NCBI GenBank assembly: GCA_002496725.1
Contig: DALI01000011.1
Location: forward strand, 1 to 14,232
Source: Euryarchaeota archaeon UBA181
GTDB taxonomy: Archaea > Thermoplasmatota > Poseidoniia > Poseidoniales > Thalassarchaeaceae
Direction: 5' to 3'
DNA length: 14,232 nt
Shown here piece by piece: positions 6,901 to 14,232 of the stretch. Both the position numbers and the translations under genes were made by a program. Position 1 is the first letter of the stretch, and each line of letters begins with the position of its first letter. The notes beneath the pieces are model-generated. The model was given only the letters and a program-made list of their open reading frames with translations. It made no database searches and had not been told where the DNA came from.

Positions 6901-9900
6901 TAGAATGGCCAGAAGAATGGGCCACAGGGGGGACTGCGATAATCGATGTTGACTGGGAAGACAATCCCTACACCGACATAGATGTCATGTGGATGTCAGA
7001 AACTCCGCATGGCTACTCCATCGGTAATTCAACCCCCTATGGGAACTCGACGTTTTTCATAGAAGAGAGATCTGTCAATAATTATGCTGGCTCAGGGTCC
7101 CATAACTGGGGTACATACACCGGGGAATCACGTGAGGTTTTCGCAGTGCCCGTCACTCCCGGAATTCACCAACTCGCCCTCCACACAGCCCTACATGGCG
7201 TCAATTCAAATGACAACCCACTGAATATCTCCGTTGGATATATCGCCGCCGAGCAGTCAGGCTTCCATAGGGTAGTTTCAGATTGGAATGAAGGTAGTGG
7301 AGTTGAGGCAGTACACTTGGTATCCACAGTACCGCTTCCAATAGATGAAGTAAACTCGTTCGGTTGGTCACAACCAATTAATCTTGACAATGAGACAGCG
7401 TTTCAAGACAGTCGTGGAGATAAGATGTCAGCCTCTTGGTGGAGGAATATTACCCTCAATAATTCAGAGTCACTGTCTGTTGAAATCGATACAGAGGGGC
7501 ATCATGGCGATTCGGACTTAGACCTCTACTTATTCAGGGACTTGGATGGTGATGGGAACTTCAGTAGTGACGAAGAGATAGAGAAGTCAGTCTCAGGGGA
7601 TTCTTCAGAGAAGGTTGAGGTAAGTAATCCGGATGATGGCCTCTATGGAATCGCTGTACTAGGCTATTCTGTCCCCGGGGACTCCATTAATTTCTGGATA
7701 TCCATTGATGAGATAGGGGGAAATGATCTCAGGGTCACAAATCAGTTACCCCTCACGGAACAAGAAATCTCATCAATTTGGCCCAATGGATCAGCATCCC
7801 TAGCAGGAGAAGACCCCTCTGCAGCAATTCAGGTGAGCTTGGAGTTCGATAGGCCCGAGTCTGCAGGGACGTGGCAAGGTTACGTGGATATAGAACTAGT
7901 CGGAGGCATACAATTCAGGCTCCCATACGTCTACGAACTACTGGAGTTAGCCCCGCAGGTAAGTTTCGTAGAGCCCGAGAATATGTCTTATCATAATCGC
8001 TCAACCCCCATACAAATACATGCAATAGATACCGGGATAGGATTCAGATTGGAAGATTTGAATTGGTTCGCTGTCGACAACGAGACCATTGTCCCTCCCG
8101 CAGATTTAGTCGAGGCAATTGAGACCACGGGGACTCATCACAATCTGACCATGCTCTGGAACAGTGGAAATCACTTCGCCATCCCCGAGAATGTCACTTT
8201 CAGGGAGGTTTGGATTAACGCTACACTGCCAGAGGTGGAGCAGTGGCATGATTATGGCCTAAACCTAACTGATATTTCCGGCCTCTCTGCACAAGCTTTC
8301 TTATCTGTCTCTTACGATAGTACCGCCCCTGAAATCGCTATCAGTCAAATACCAATAATTACCGACAGTCCAGTACTGACATATCAGGTTTGGACCGAAC
8401 CAGGGGCCATACTAACTCACTCAGGCCAGGGGATTGATATTGATGAGTGGGGCATGGCAGAGCACTCATTCCTCCTTGATCAAGCAGAGATAGGCTTCCA
8501 TGATGTGTCCAACACTCCTTACTACTTCGTCGAGGGTGCCAGTGTTTTCGATATTTCTGCATCGGATGCAGCCGGAAACTCAGTGACTAGACAATTTCAG
8601 GTAATCTTCGATTTAGAGCCCCCCACAGGCTCCCAATTCCTCCTCATAAGCGACCAGGACGGTAATTCGTACTCTTCCGAGGAGCTAGGCTCGCCCGTCA
8701 ATCTAACCAGTGGAGACCTGCAACTAATGCTCCCCTCTGATGTCATGAAATGGTGTCTGTCAGTCCACTCCCTAGTGAGTGATTTGTATACTGAGGAGTG
8801 TGGTTCTTCAGCTAGCATGCCTATGTCATTCAATGCGTCCTCGGGCCATCCAGAACCAGAAGAGCAAGGTGGGCCCCAGGAGTACTACAGCACCAATCTG
8901 CCGGTTTCCACGGATGGCCTTCCAGACGGGGACTACCACATAGCCCTCGAGGTTTTTGATTGGGCCAATTCGAGCTCGACAGAGATATGGCCCATTTCAA
9001 TCGACAAAACTGTGCCATCGATCCAATGGGGCCTGATTCCTTCGCATTCCTCGTCGTTGTTTGATCACAGGCAAGAGATTACATGGTCCTCTTCTGAGCC
9101 AGTAACTTACGAATTAATACTAGATGGTGAACAAATAATGCAAGGCTCGGGAGAATCAGGGCTATGGTCGTTCCAGCTTTCCAAAACAGGATTCCACCAC
9201 CTGTGCTTCAATGCTGTCGATGAAACTCAAAATAGGACAAATAGAAACTATTTCAGCGAATGCAGAACAATGTATCTCGACCAAACAATCTACGATACCA
9301 TCGTCTTAGCCAACTGGAATGGTGGAATCGTATCTGCTGATGAAGTCACAGCCACGGTTCAGATGGGGCCTGACCAAGATATCAGATGGAAGCGCGAAGC
9401 AGAAGATCGTATGTTCCTGATAATTCCCACATCGGACATAGTGACAATAGTCTTTGATCTGGAAGAGGGATACAATAGTTTCTTGTTGGAGGTCGATTCA
9501 CTGAATGAGACTGACGAGTACTACCTTTCAGTCGTAAGGGACACCATACCCCCATTGATTACCTTAGGCGAGAAGACAAATAGATCATCGACATTGGAGA
9601 CAACTAGAATTATCGAAGGATTCTGCGAGGGAGGCGCCAATATTCTGATTTGGAGTGACGTAGACTCACAGGCAATGACTTGCCCCTCTTCTGGAACATT
9701 CTCTGTTGAGATGGATATATTGGATGTGCCCGGGCTACATGATATCAATGTTATTTCCACTGATAGTGCCAATAACGAGGCAAGCTCGAAAACCACGGTT
9801 TTGAAGCAAAACTGGCCAGAATGGGCTGTAGATGACGCCAAAAACAAGGGTCCGATGCTAATCTGGCTATCTCTTGCAGGCTTCCTAGTGTCCTCATGCG

Positions 9901-9986
9901 TACTGCTGGCAATCAGGCGGATTCTCATCAATGGGGACAACAATGAGATTTCTGCTCTGGATTCAGATTTTGATCCAATACCGTAG
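3927..9986 (+). CDS. Giant membrane-anchored subtilisin-like (S8) protease
   Basis: A 2019-residue secreted serine protease anchored at its C-terminus. Signal peptide at about 1-23 (hydrophobic ALVLVLLLMLQTVSVTLG), then a propeptide-like stretch to about 160. The S8 triad is complete: Asp191 in AVADTGVDFAHPD, His394 in GNHGTLCAS, Ser580 in GGTSLATPVAAG, with oxyanion Asn498 in AIGNGG. Asp-to-His spacing is 203 residues, far above classic subtilisins, and the insert holds Asp-rich calcium-loop-like motifs (about 251-262, 315-325, 336-346). Downstream: Fn3/NEW3-like beta domains at about 670-920, a PPC-like domain at about 1183-1265 (DLDLYLFRDLDGDGNF), and a series of Ig-like domains beginning near 1342, 1464, 1561, 1692 and 1870 (D-x-x-x-P-x-I motifs). 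One transmembrane helix at about 1976-1997 leads to RRI and a 22-residue acidic cytosolic tail. Likely degrades proteins outside the cell. Confidence 0.92.
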   Translation: MARSQALVLVLLLMLQTVSVTLGNQPTDGNSQIDSDQDYYPPEESIQEYDSSPWFDPSLLEQTGHDDGASRVTVITNSLQNLEFWQLDNGALEEQAEAGPGEALVQQETTDGVIDHRTFWVSSSLVHKIPSIPGVIAVIDAERAPEPYSIEPFEEPPGIDPNTVTTGQLHGATDAWESGYSGEGLVVAVADTGVDFAHPDLNGTQARVTFDDSPYNGWPLMLDHSSMYNWMVHGEAYPTRSSWYADTSIIDMDNNSDGLLDDSGLNITGVNMSLSGEYHIGEHPDSTLRSKQGGDVPILVVDDQESGYYKTVYADLDRDGEFGDEVPMRPGEETSGLDTNGDGLWDVSGGLVYWVSDGSLGVPYGDTYAARHGYSDRIAGPGNLTLFMLESGNHGTLCASAISAQGVVSDGKVLGMAPNATISAIGNHYAGGHSLDAWRFIAEGYDGLVETPDQPNIGSFSFGYSSVDEAGADAYSLYLDWLTRFYNENTSYAVAIGNGGHGFGTTKSPGASNGVFSVGAFSSRSSGTWGQIAPWSNRGPNALGRMDPDVVAVGWSATGDIPLNTRDDANSAWRSWGGTSLATPVAAGLMALVAEAWMYNLGDYPDSQEFRDLVMSTSDDRGYEPFTQGAGWFNASRATRTLDSENGTWWATPSHWNSGTFQGQHRDANLNLLRPGETQVTDVEITNPGDSEIRLELTPTIFTPLSHETRIWNSTGNGTEEGDNSSWDGYQSSRPDLLIPIHIESDPNYQLDPGTRQFRARATIDYSHFDNDQDRNSEERVFLEIMKWQDEDADGVYVLDLDNDSMVDSDDWTEGDELKEVTYWRSDGPNAEVRMGNPFEDSGDGLLLAVWNYDGQLSDNPVRIEIDWTSFGAGSDDWISTPTEVTLQPNETTVVPIAINVPIDASPGLRQHGLQVESTALDENGSPTDSPNDRSWTLPVVTNVPWIGPFTLNARPVDGNITNQTLYTEEWISGATRWDWRAESGDWRFLSIEWPEEWATGGTAIIDVDWEDNPYTDIDVMWMSETPHGYSIGNSTPYGNSTFFIEERSVNNYAGSGSHNWGTYTGESREVFAVPVTPGIHQLALHTALHGVNSNDNPLNISVGYIAAEQSGFHRVVSDWNEGSGVEAVHLVSTVPLPIDEVNSFGWSQPINLDNETAFQDSRGDKMSASWWRNITLNNSESLSVEIDTEGHHGDSDLDLYLFRDLDGDGNFSSDEEIEKSVSGDSSEKVEVSNPDDGLYGIAVLGYSVPGDSINFWISIDEIGGNDLRVTNQLPLTEQEISSIWPNGSASLAGEDPSAAIQVSLEFDRPESAGTWQGYVDIELVGGIQFRLPYVYELLELAPQVSFVEPENMSYHNRSTPIQIHAIDTGIGFRLEDLNWFAVDNETIVPPADLVEAIETTGTHHNLTMLWNSGNHFAIPENVTFREVWINATLPEVEQWHDYGLNLTDISGLSAQAFLSVSYDSTAPEIAISQIPIITDSPVLTYQVWTEPGAILTHSGQGIDIDEWGMAEHSFLLDQAEIGFHDVSNTPYYFVEGASVFDISASDAAGNSVTRQFQVIFDLEPPTGSQFLLISDQDGNSYSSEELGSPVNLTSGDLQLMLPSDVMKWCLSVHSLVSDLYTEECGSSASMPMSFNASSGHPEPEEQGGPQEYYSTNLPVSTDGLPDGDYHIALEVFDWANSSSTEIWPISIDKTVPSIQWGLIPSHSSSLFDHRQEITWSSSEPVTYELILDGEQIMQGSGESGLWSFQLSKTGFHHLCFNAVDETQNRTNRNYFSECRTMYLDQTIYDTIVLANWNGGIVSADEVTATVQMGPDQDIRWKREAEDRMFLIIPTSDIVTIVFDLEEGYNSFLLEVDSLNETDEYYLSVVRDTIPPLITLGEKTNRSSTLETTRIIEGFCEGGANILIWSDVDSQAMTCPSSGTFSVEMDILDVPGLHDINVISTDSANNEASSKTTVLKQNWPEWAVDDAKNKGPMLIWLSLAGFLVSSCVLLAIRRILINGDNNEISALDSDFDPIP

Positions 9987-10043
9987 AAATAGGCACCACT
10001 CCCAAATATGGGGAATGAGTAGGGAGATTACGCACTAGGCAAG

Positions 10044-10049
10044 TATAAT
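10044..10049 (+). promoter_or_regulatory. TATA box of the hydroxyacyl-CoA dehydrogenase gene
   Basis: TATAAT centred 26-27 bp before ATG 10073, the expected distance for a leaderless archaeal mRNA. It is the clearest promoter in the window and shows that this gene need not be co-transcribed with the protease gene. Confidence 0.6.
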
Positions 10050-10072
10050 CGCAACACCCCAGTCAGCATCTC

Positions 10073-10921
10073 ATGGAAATAAAGGCCTTGGCAGTTTTAG
10101 GGGCAGGGCAAATGGGCGCTGGAATAGCTCAGGTAGCCGCTTGCTCTGGCTACCCAGTCGTGATGATAGATATCGAACAGAAATACCTAGACAGGGGCAT
10201 TTATACTATTGAAAAGTCCCTTTCCAAGCTAGTCTCCAAGCAGAGGATGTCCCAAGAAGAAGCTGAATCTGCTAGAGGGCTAGTCTCTACATCGATATCA
10301 AGAGAAGCCGCCGCAGAGGCGGATCTCGTAATCGAGGCGATACCAGAAGTCCCTGAGATGAAATTTTCCGCCTTCAAAGAGCTCGACTCAATCTGTAAGG
10401 AAGGCGCTATCTTGGCTTCCAACACATCCAGTATATCGATAGATGAAATTGCCAACTCGACAAATAGGCCAGATAGGGTAATTGGAATGCACTTCATGAA
10501 CCCCGTCCCTCTGATGAAACTAGTTGAGATAATTAATGGCAGTAAAACCGACTCAGGCGTCACTTCCGCTATCTTACAAGTATCCGAGAAGATGGGAAAG
10601 ACTCCCCTGCAGTGCAACGATTCCCCCGGATTCATCAGCAACAGGATTCTATGCCCGATGCTGAATGAGGCCATCCTAGCATTACAAGAGGGCGTCGCAG
10701 AACCAGAAGCTATAGACGGGATAATGAAACTGGGCATGAATCACCCAATAGGGCCCCTGGCATTGGCGGACCTCATAGGACTGGATACCGTGTTGCACAT
10801 CATGAATGTCCTACACGAGGGTTTAGGGGACGACAAATACTCTCCCGCTCCCCTGCTAGTTAGCATGGTTTCCGAAGGTAAATTAGGTAGGAAGTCTGGC
10901 GAGGGATTCTACGCTTATTGA
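10073..10921 (+). CDS. 3-hydroxyacyl-CoA dehydrogenase (single-function, Hbd type)
   Basis: NAD-dependent oxidation of 3-hydroxyacyl-CoA to 3-ketoacyl-CoA, the third step of beta-oxidation; cytosolic. 282 residues, the normal length for the single-function family, with no fused enoyl-CoA hydratase. The Rossmann motif GAGQMGAGIA is at 10-19. Active-site residues align with the human enzyme at identical spacing: Ser119 (in NTSS), His140, Glu152 and Asn190, corresponding to Ser137, His158, Glu170 and Asn208 (recalled). The C-terminal helical domain includes NHPIGPLALADLIGLD at 223-238 and ends GRKSGEGFYAY. The start is fixed by the TATA box. Glu-Ala-Ile-Pro-Glu at 88-92 is the usual NAD-site strand. 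Chain-length preference (short 'hbd' or longer) cannot be read from the sequence. Confidence 0.93.
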   Translation: MEIKALAVLGAGQMGAGIAQVAACSGYPVVMIDIEQKYLDRGIYTIEKSLSKLVSKQRMSQEEAESARGLVSTSISREAAAEADLVIEAIPEVPEMKFSAFKELDSICKEGAILASNTSSISIDEIANSTNRPDRVIGMHFMNPVPLMKLVEIINGSKTDSGVTSAILQVSEKMGKTPLQCNDSPGFISNRILCPMLNEAILALQEGVAEPEAIDGIMKLGMNHPIGPLALADLIGLDTVLHIMNVLHEGLGDDKYSPAPLLVSMVSEGKLGRKSGEGFYAY

Positions 10922-10934
10922 CCCTTCGAGGGTC
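10920..10934 (+). other. Short hairpin overlapping the dehydrogenase stop codon
   Basis: GACCC at 10920-10924 and GGGTC at 10930-10934 with TTCGA between them (a sixth T-A pair leaves a TCG loop). It begins inside the TGA stop. No U-tract follows, so it is not a standard terminator; it may protect the mRNA 3' end or be chance. Confidence 0.3.
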
Positions 10935-10954
10935 TTGCTATGTCGCAAGGCATT

Positions 10955-10961
10955 CCTTAAG
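10955..10961 (+). promoter_or_regulatory. Weak TATA-like box of the repeat surface protein gene
   Basis: CCTTAAG centred 27 bp before ATG 10985. The sequence is a poor TATA match but is the only A/T-containing site at the right distance, and it would again give a leaderless mRNA. Confidence 0.35.
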
Positions 10962-10984
10962 GTCGAACACCCACACGCACATCC

Positions 10985-13900
10985 ATGAGAGATGTAAAAA
11001 TATCTGATCGGCCAGTTGGAAGGCGTATGGCCGTCACACTGATTTCTGTAATTCTGGTGACCTCGGCTATGGCTGGAGTTGCCTTTGGAGATGCAGGATC
11101 AGGAGGGGATGCAGGAGGGACGACAGCTACGTCCATATACCTGCCAGCAAACAACTCAACTTACTACGGTAACCTTACTCAGGGCTCTGATACTGATGAC
11201 TATTATGCAATCAACATGTCCTCAGGAACGGGTCTCGCTGTAACTATCTCGATTCCCTCAAACGTCGACTTCGACCTCATTCTACTGGCATCCTCGGGAG
11301 CAACGATCGACTCAAGTACCAATGGGACTGGTATCTCAGATCATGTCACATCCAATGGCACCAGTGTCGGGGGTACGACAGTGTATATCTGGGTCGACCA
11401 ATATTCTGGTTCCGGGCAATATACGATGCAAGTCGACATCTTCTCCGCTGGAAGTGGCTCCGGAGGCGGAGGGGGTATTGGCAACGATGCTGGAAGCGGC
11501 CAGGATGCCGGTAACTCAATGTCCAGTGCATTAAGCCTCAATATGTCCAATATCACCTACTTCGAAGGAAATTTATCCACGATCAATGATGATGATTGGT
11601 ATTCTTTCTACGTACCCGTTGGCTATGGGGCATACTTCGAGATGACCCATGATTCCTCTGCAGACTTCGATATGTGGTTATATGACTCCAATGGCTCTGA
11701 AATCGATGAAGGCTATACGGGAAATATACCAGAGACAGTAGGAACCAATGGGACAAATGTCAGCAATAGCATAATCTATCTAGAGGTGAAAGACTGGCCT
11801 ACCAGTCCCTCATCCGGGGCATACAACATCTCACTCGATGTTTTCTCGATAGTCGGTTTACCTGTCTATAATCAGAATGACGCTGGCTCAGGGGGCGATG
11901 CGGCCGATGACATATACAATGCCACAAACCTAACCACGCCTTCTTCAGGGAGCGGCAGTTTTTCTTTCTCATCTTGGATGTCATCTGATGATGACCCCAA
12001 CGACTTCTATCAGTTTTACGTCCCCCTTGAACATGGTGCCGATGTAAGTCTCTCATCATACCCGAACGTCACGGGGTACCTTCTTCTTGGCTGGGCATCC
12101 AATAGCACAGTCGTGGATACATCCTACAATTACAATGGCAACGAGTACGTGTCATCCAACGGTTCCAACGTGAGTGGCCAAGATTTGATCATAAGGGCAG
12201 TCGCCACGAGCGGGGAAGGGTTCTACAACTTTACAGTGAATATTTTCTCACTCGACACCGATGGCGACGGTTGGATGGACACAGTAGAAAACTCCTGTGG
12301 AACAGATCCCCAGGACTATAACTCCACACCTTCGGACTTCGACTCAGACGGTATATGCGACACCATGGACGCCGATGATGATAACGACGGAACTCCTGAC
12401 AATGATGACGCATTCCGATATGATGCGACTGAGTGGGATGATACTGACTCGGATGGCATAGGGGACAACGCTGACGAGGACGATGATGGAGATGGATGGG
12501 GGGATGACACTGAAGGCGATTGTGGGACAGATCCACTGGCATACAGTAGCCAACCATCTGATATCGATGGCGACACCATATGTAATGCACTGGATGACGA
12601 TGACGATGGTGACGGCTATCCGGACTCAAATGACGACTTCCCCCTCGATGACACGGAGTGGTTGGACACGGATAACGACGGTATAGGAAATAACATCGAT
12701 GAGAATGACGATGCGGACGGGTTCTCTGATTATGACGAGATAATATGCGGTTCAGACCCCCTCTCATACTCATCCGTCCCAGACGATTCAGATTCTGATG
12801 GCATATGCGATATCGTAGACACGGACGATGACGATGACGGATTTCCCGACGATGTCGATGACTTCCCATTCAATCCCCAAGAGTGGATAGACACAGATTC
12901 GGATGGTCAGGGGGACAACTCAGATTTCGATGATGACAACGATGGGGTCATCGATGAATATGACGCATTTGACACCGATCCAAGCGAGCAATACGATAAC
13001 GACATGGACGGACTAGGGAATAATATAGATCAAGACGACGACAATGACGGATGGCTGGACTCAGATGAGTCAACGTGCCTCTCAGACCCCCTAGACTCTG
13101 CCGTACTGCCAGATGACTTCGACTCCGATCAAATCTGCGACATAATGGACGCTGATGACGATGGCGATGGATACCCAGATTTGGATGACGCCTTCCAATA
13201 CGACGCATCCGAGTGGGATGATACTGATTCGGATGGCGTGGGCAACAACGCCGACGAGGATGACGACGGGGACGGATGGCCGGATACGTTAGAGCCCAAC
13301 TGCGGGGCCGACCCTATTGATCCCAATTCAAGACCCAGTGACAGCGATGGCGATGGTTCATGCAACTTTTTGGACCCAGATGACGATAACGACTCGGTAA
13401 ACGACCTTGACGATGACTTCCCATTAAACCCGAATGAGGCCAGGGACACAGATGGGGATGGCATTGGAGATAATGCAGACAATGACGATGATGGAGATGG
13501 ATGGACAGACTCCGCTGAGTCCCTCTGTGACACATCCCCTCTTTCGCAGACCTCCGTTCCATTAGACACGGACGAGGATGGCACCTGTGACATGCTGGAT
13601 ATGGATGATGACAATGACGGCGTGCCAGATAGTGGGGACTTGTTCCCCAAGGACGAACTTGAGTGGGAGGATGCGAACAACGATGGTTTAGGGGATAATG
13701 GGAACCCCCTATCCCTGATCGATAAGATGGAGCTCAATCCAGGAATTACCGCACTGGCGCTCATAGCCATACTAGCGGCTGTCGGAGCAGTGGCATATGT
13801 GAATATCACGAGGAACCCAGAAGGGCCTCTGTCCAGGCTAATCAAACGAGAAGACAGCTATCCCTCTGACGGTGTAACCAGTGTGATCACGCATGGAAAT

Positions 13901-14080
13901 CACATCCCTCCCGTCCCCCATGGATTTGAAGATACAGCACGAGACGAGGGCACCTATGCCAAAACATGGGAGAGCCTTCCAGCAGGTGGCGAGTATACGG
14001 AGACCGAGCCAATGATGTATGTTGGGGAAATTTGTGGAACATGGGAACAACAGGAAGATGACAGCTGGATAAGAATTTGA
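10985..14080 (+). CDS. Membrane-anchored surface protein with PPC-like domains and thrombospondin-type-3 calcium repeats
   Basis: A 1031-residue acidic surface protein of unknown exact role; probably calcium-stabilised and structural or adhesive. Signal peptide at about 1-35 (basic RPVGRR, then a hydrophobic stretch at 16-34). Three PPC-like beta domains follow, headed by DAGSGGDAG-like motifs at 36, 168 and 299 and closing with IFS/VFS at 152-154, 286-288 and 420-422. Residues 424-905 are thrombospondin-type-3-like repeats rich in DxDxDG loops; cysteine pairs at 438/458, 513/533, 588/608, 698/718, 773/793 and 848/868 are each exactly 20 residues apart. A transmembrane helix at about 918-939 precedes a cytosolic tail of about 90 residues ending CGTWEQQEDDSWIRI. 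Many N-x-S/T sites lie in the outer part. Such proteins are common in Marine Group II archaea (from memory). No catalytic motif was seen. Confidence 0.88.
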   Translation: MRDVKISDRPVGRRMAVTLISVILVTSAMAGVAFGDAGSGGDAGGTTATSIYLPANNSTYYGNLTQGSDTDDYYAINMSSGTGLAVTISIPSNVDFDLILLASSGATIDSSTNGTGISDHVTSNGTSVGGTTVYIWVDQYSGSGQYTMQVDIFSAGSGSGGGGGIGNDAGSGQDAGNSMSSALSLNMSNITYFEGNLSTINDDDWYSFYVPVGYGAYFEMTHDSSADFDMWLYDSNGSEIDEGYTGNIPETVGTNGTNVSNSIIYLEVKDWPTSPSSGAYNISLDVFSIVGLPVYNQNDAGSGGDAADDIYNATNLTTPSSGSGSFSFSSWMSSDDDPNDFYQFYVPLEHGADVSLSSYPNVTGYLLLGWASNSTVVDTSYNYNGNEYVSSNGSNVSGQDLIIRAVATSGEGFYNFTVNIFSLDTDGDGWMDTVENSCGTDPQDYNSTPSDFDSDGICDTMDADDDNDGTPDNDDAFRYDATEWDDTDSDGIGDNADEDDDGDGWGDDTEGDCGTDPLAYSSQPSDIDGDTICNALDDDDDGDGYPDSNDDFPLDDTEWLDTDNDGIGNNIDENDDADGFSDYDEIICGSDPLSYSSVPDDSDSDGICDIVDTDDDDDGFPDDVDDFPFNPQEWIDTDSDGQGDNSDFDDDNDGVIDEYDAFDTDPSEQYDNDMDGLGNNIDQDDDNDGWLDSDESTCLSDPLDSAVLPDDFDSDQICDIMDADDDGDGYPDLDDAFQYDASEWDDTDSDGVGNNADEDDDGDGWPDTLEPNCGADPIDPNSRPSDSDGDGSCNFLDPDDDNDSVNDLDDDFPLNPNEARDTDGDGIGDNADNDDDGDGWTDSAESLCDTSPLSQTSVPLDTDEDGTCDMLDMDDDNDGVPDSGDLFPKDELEWEDANNDGLGDNGNPLSLIDKMELNPGITALALIAILAAVGAVAYVNITRNPEGPLSRLIKREDSYPSDGVTSVITHGNHIPPVPHGFEDTARDEGTYAKTWESLPAGGEYTETEPMMYVGEICGTWEQQEDDSWIRI
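12254..13699 (+). repeat. 225-bp coding repeats (75-residue cysteine-clocked units)
   Basis: Six cysteine-bearing units in the surface protein. First cysteines are at residues 438, 513, 588, 698, 773 and 848: steps of 75, 75, 110, 75, 75. Each 75-residue unit is a 40-residue cysteine-containing half plus a 35-residue cysteine-free half. The 110 step carries one extra 35-residue half (residues 633-667, bases 12881-12985). The coding DNA has diverged, except between units 1 and 4. Confidence 0.85.
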
Positions 14081-14085
14081 AGTTA

Positions 14086-14118
14086 TTTTTTGACCAATAG
14101 TCCATTTTCAATGTTTTT
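14086..14118 (+). terminator. U-tract archaeal terminator
   Basis: Three T-runs just after the TGA of the surface protein gene: six T at 14086-14091, four T at 14104-14107, five T at 14114-14118, with no hairpin needed. Archaeal polymerase stops at such oligo-U tracts. It marks the end of the transcript and separates it from whatever lies to the right. Confidence 0.6.
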
Positions 14119-14150
14119 CAGCATCTAGGGCCAAGAATGGTTAACTCCCA

Positions 14151-14163
14151 CACCCATAGGGTG
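14151..14163. repeat. Inverted repeat before the right-edge promoter
   Basis: CACCC-ATA-GGGTG, a perfect 5-bp palindrome with a 3-bp centre, between the terminator and an A/T-rich stretch at 14181-14200. AGCATCT occurs on both sides of it (14120-14126 and 14168-14174). It may be an operator for the next gene. Confidence 0.25.
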
Positions 14164-14224
14164 ATTGAGCATCTGTCGGCATCATTATATCATTCATATC
14201 TTCTCATTAACGCCAGTGACGCCC

Positions 14225-14232
14225 ATGCGAAG
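14225..14232 (+). CDS. Possible first codons of a gene cut by the right edge
   Basis: ATG CGA AG at the very edge. A/T-rich boxes ATTATAT (14184-14190) and TTCATAT (14193-14199) lie upstream; the latter is about 28 bp away, fitting the leaderless pattern of the other genes here. The product cannot be told from two codons. Confidence 0.25.

Noticed and set aside
12254..13699. CRISPR array or microsatellite
   Set aside because: The periodicity is in protein units of 75 and 35 residues inside one open frame, DNA copies are diverged, and there are no identical short repeats with unique spacers.
12231..13845. Long minus-strand open frames opposite the Asp-rich repeats
   Set aside because: GAT/GAC-rich coding DNA leaves few stops on the opposite strand. 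The translations are His/Arg- or Ser-rich and low in complexity, with no family signature.
1..14232. Defence system, prophage, insertion sequence or other mobile element
   Set aside because: No transposase, integrase, nuclease, toxin pair or terminal repeats were seen. All genes are housekeeping, metabolic or surface types with uniform character.

Overview
The window looks like a piece of a planktonic marine archaeal chromosome, most likely Marine Group II (Poseidoniales) or a close Thermoplasmatota relative. Reasons: an archaeal-type AsnRS, TATA-like boxes 23-27 nt upstream of start codons with almost no 5' leaders or Shine-Dalgarno sites, a U-tract terminator, and two very large Asp-rich secreted, membrane-anchored proteins (an S8 protease and a thrombospondin-type-3 repeat protein with DAGSGGDAG-headed domains). 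The lineage is inferred from gene style, not from a marker phylogeny.

Layout. Positions 1 to about 165 hold the 5' half of an RNase P RNA gene on the minus strand, running off the left edge and not visible as an ORF. Diverging from it is rpiA (ribose-5-phosphate isomerase A); the longest possible ORF there is over-extended into the RNase P gene, and GTG 258 is the better start. Then come tRNA-Lys(CTT), asnS with a neat inverted repeat between TATA box and start codon, and an isovaleryl-CoA-dehydrogenase-type acyl-CoA dehydrogenase. tRNA-Gln(TTG) on the minus strand sits tail-to-tail against that gene. A 2019-residue S8 (subtilisin-like) surface protease, a 3-hydroxyacyl-CoA dehydrogenase and a 1031-residue calcium-binding-type repeat surface protein follow on the plus strand. 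The right edge holds a U-rich terminator and probably the promoter and first codons of another gene.

How the parts relate. RNase P RNA, two tRNAs and AsnRS are translation housekeeping. The protease, the acyl-CoA dehydrogenase and the hydroxyacyl-CoA dehydrogenase fit a protein- and acyl-degrading marine heterotroph: extracellular proteolysis, then oxidation of branched-chain amino-acid or fatty acyl-CoA products. This is a thematic link; spacing and separate promoters argue against one operon. No defence system, mobile element or CRISPR was seen. The most unusual signals are the precise 75-residue cysteine-clocked superrepeat with one 35-residue extra module, the 203-residue Asp-to-His span of the protease, and the hidden RNase P RNA.
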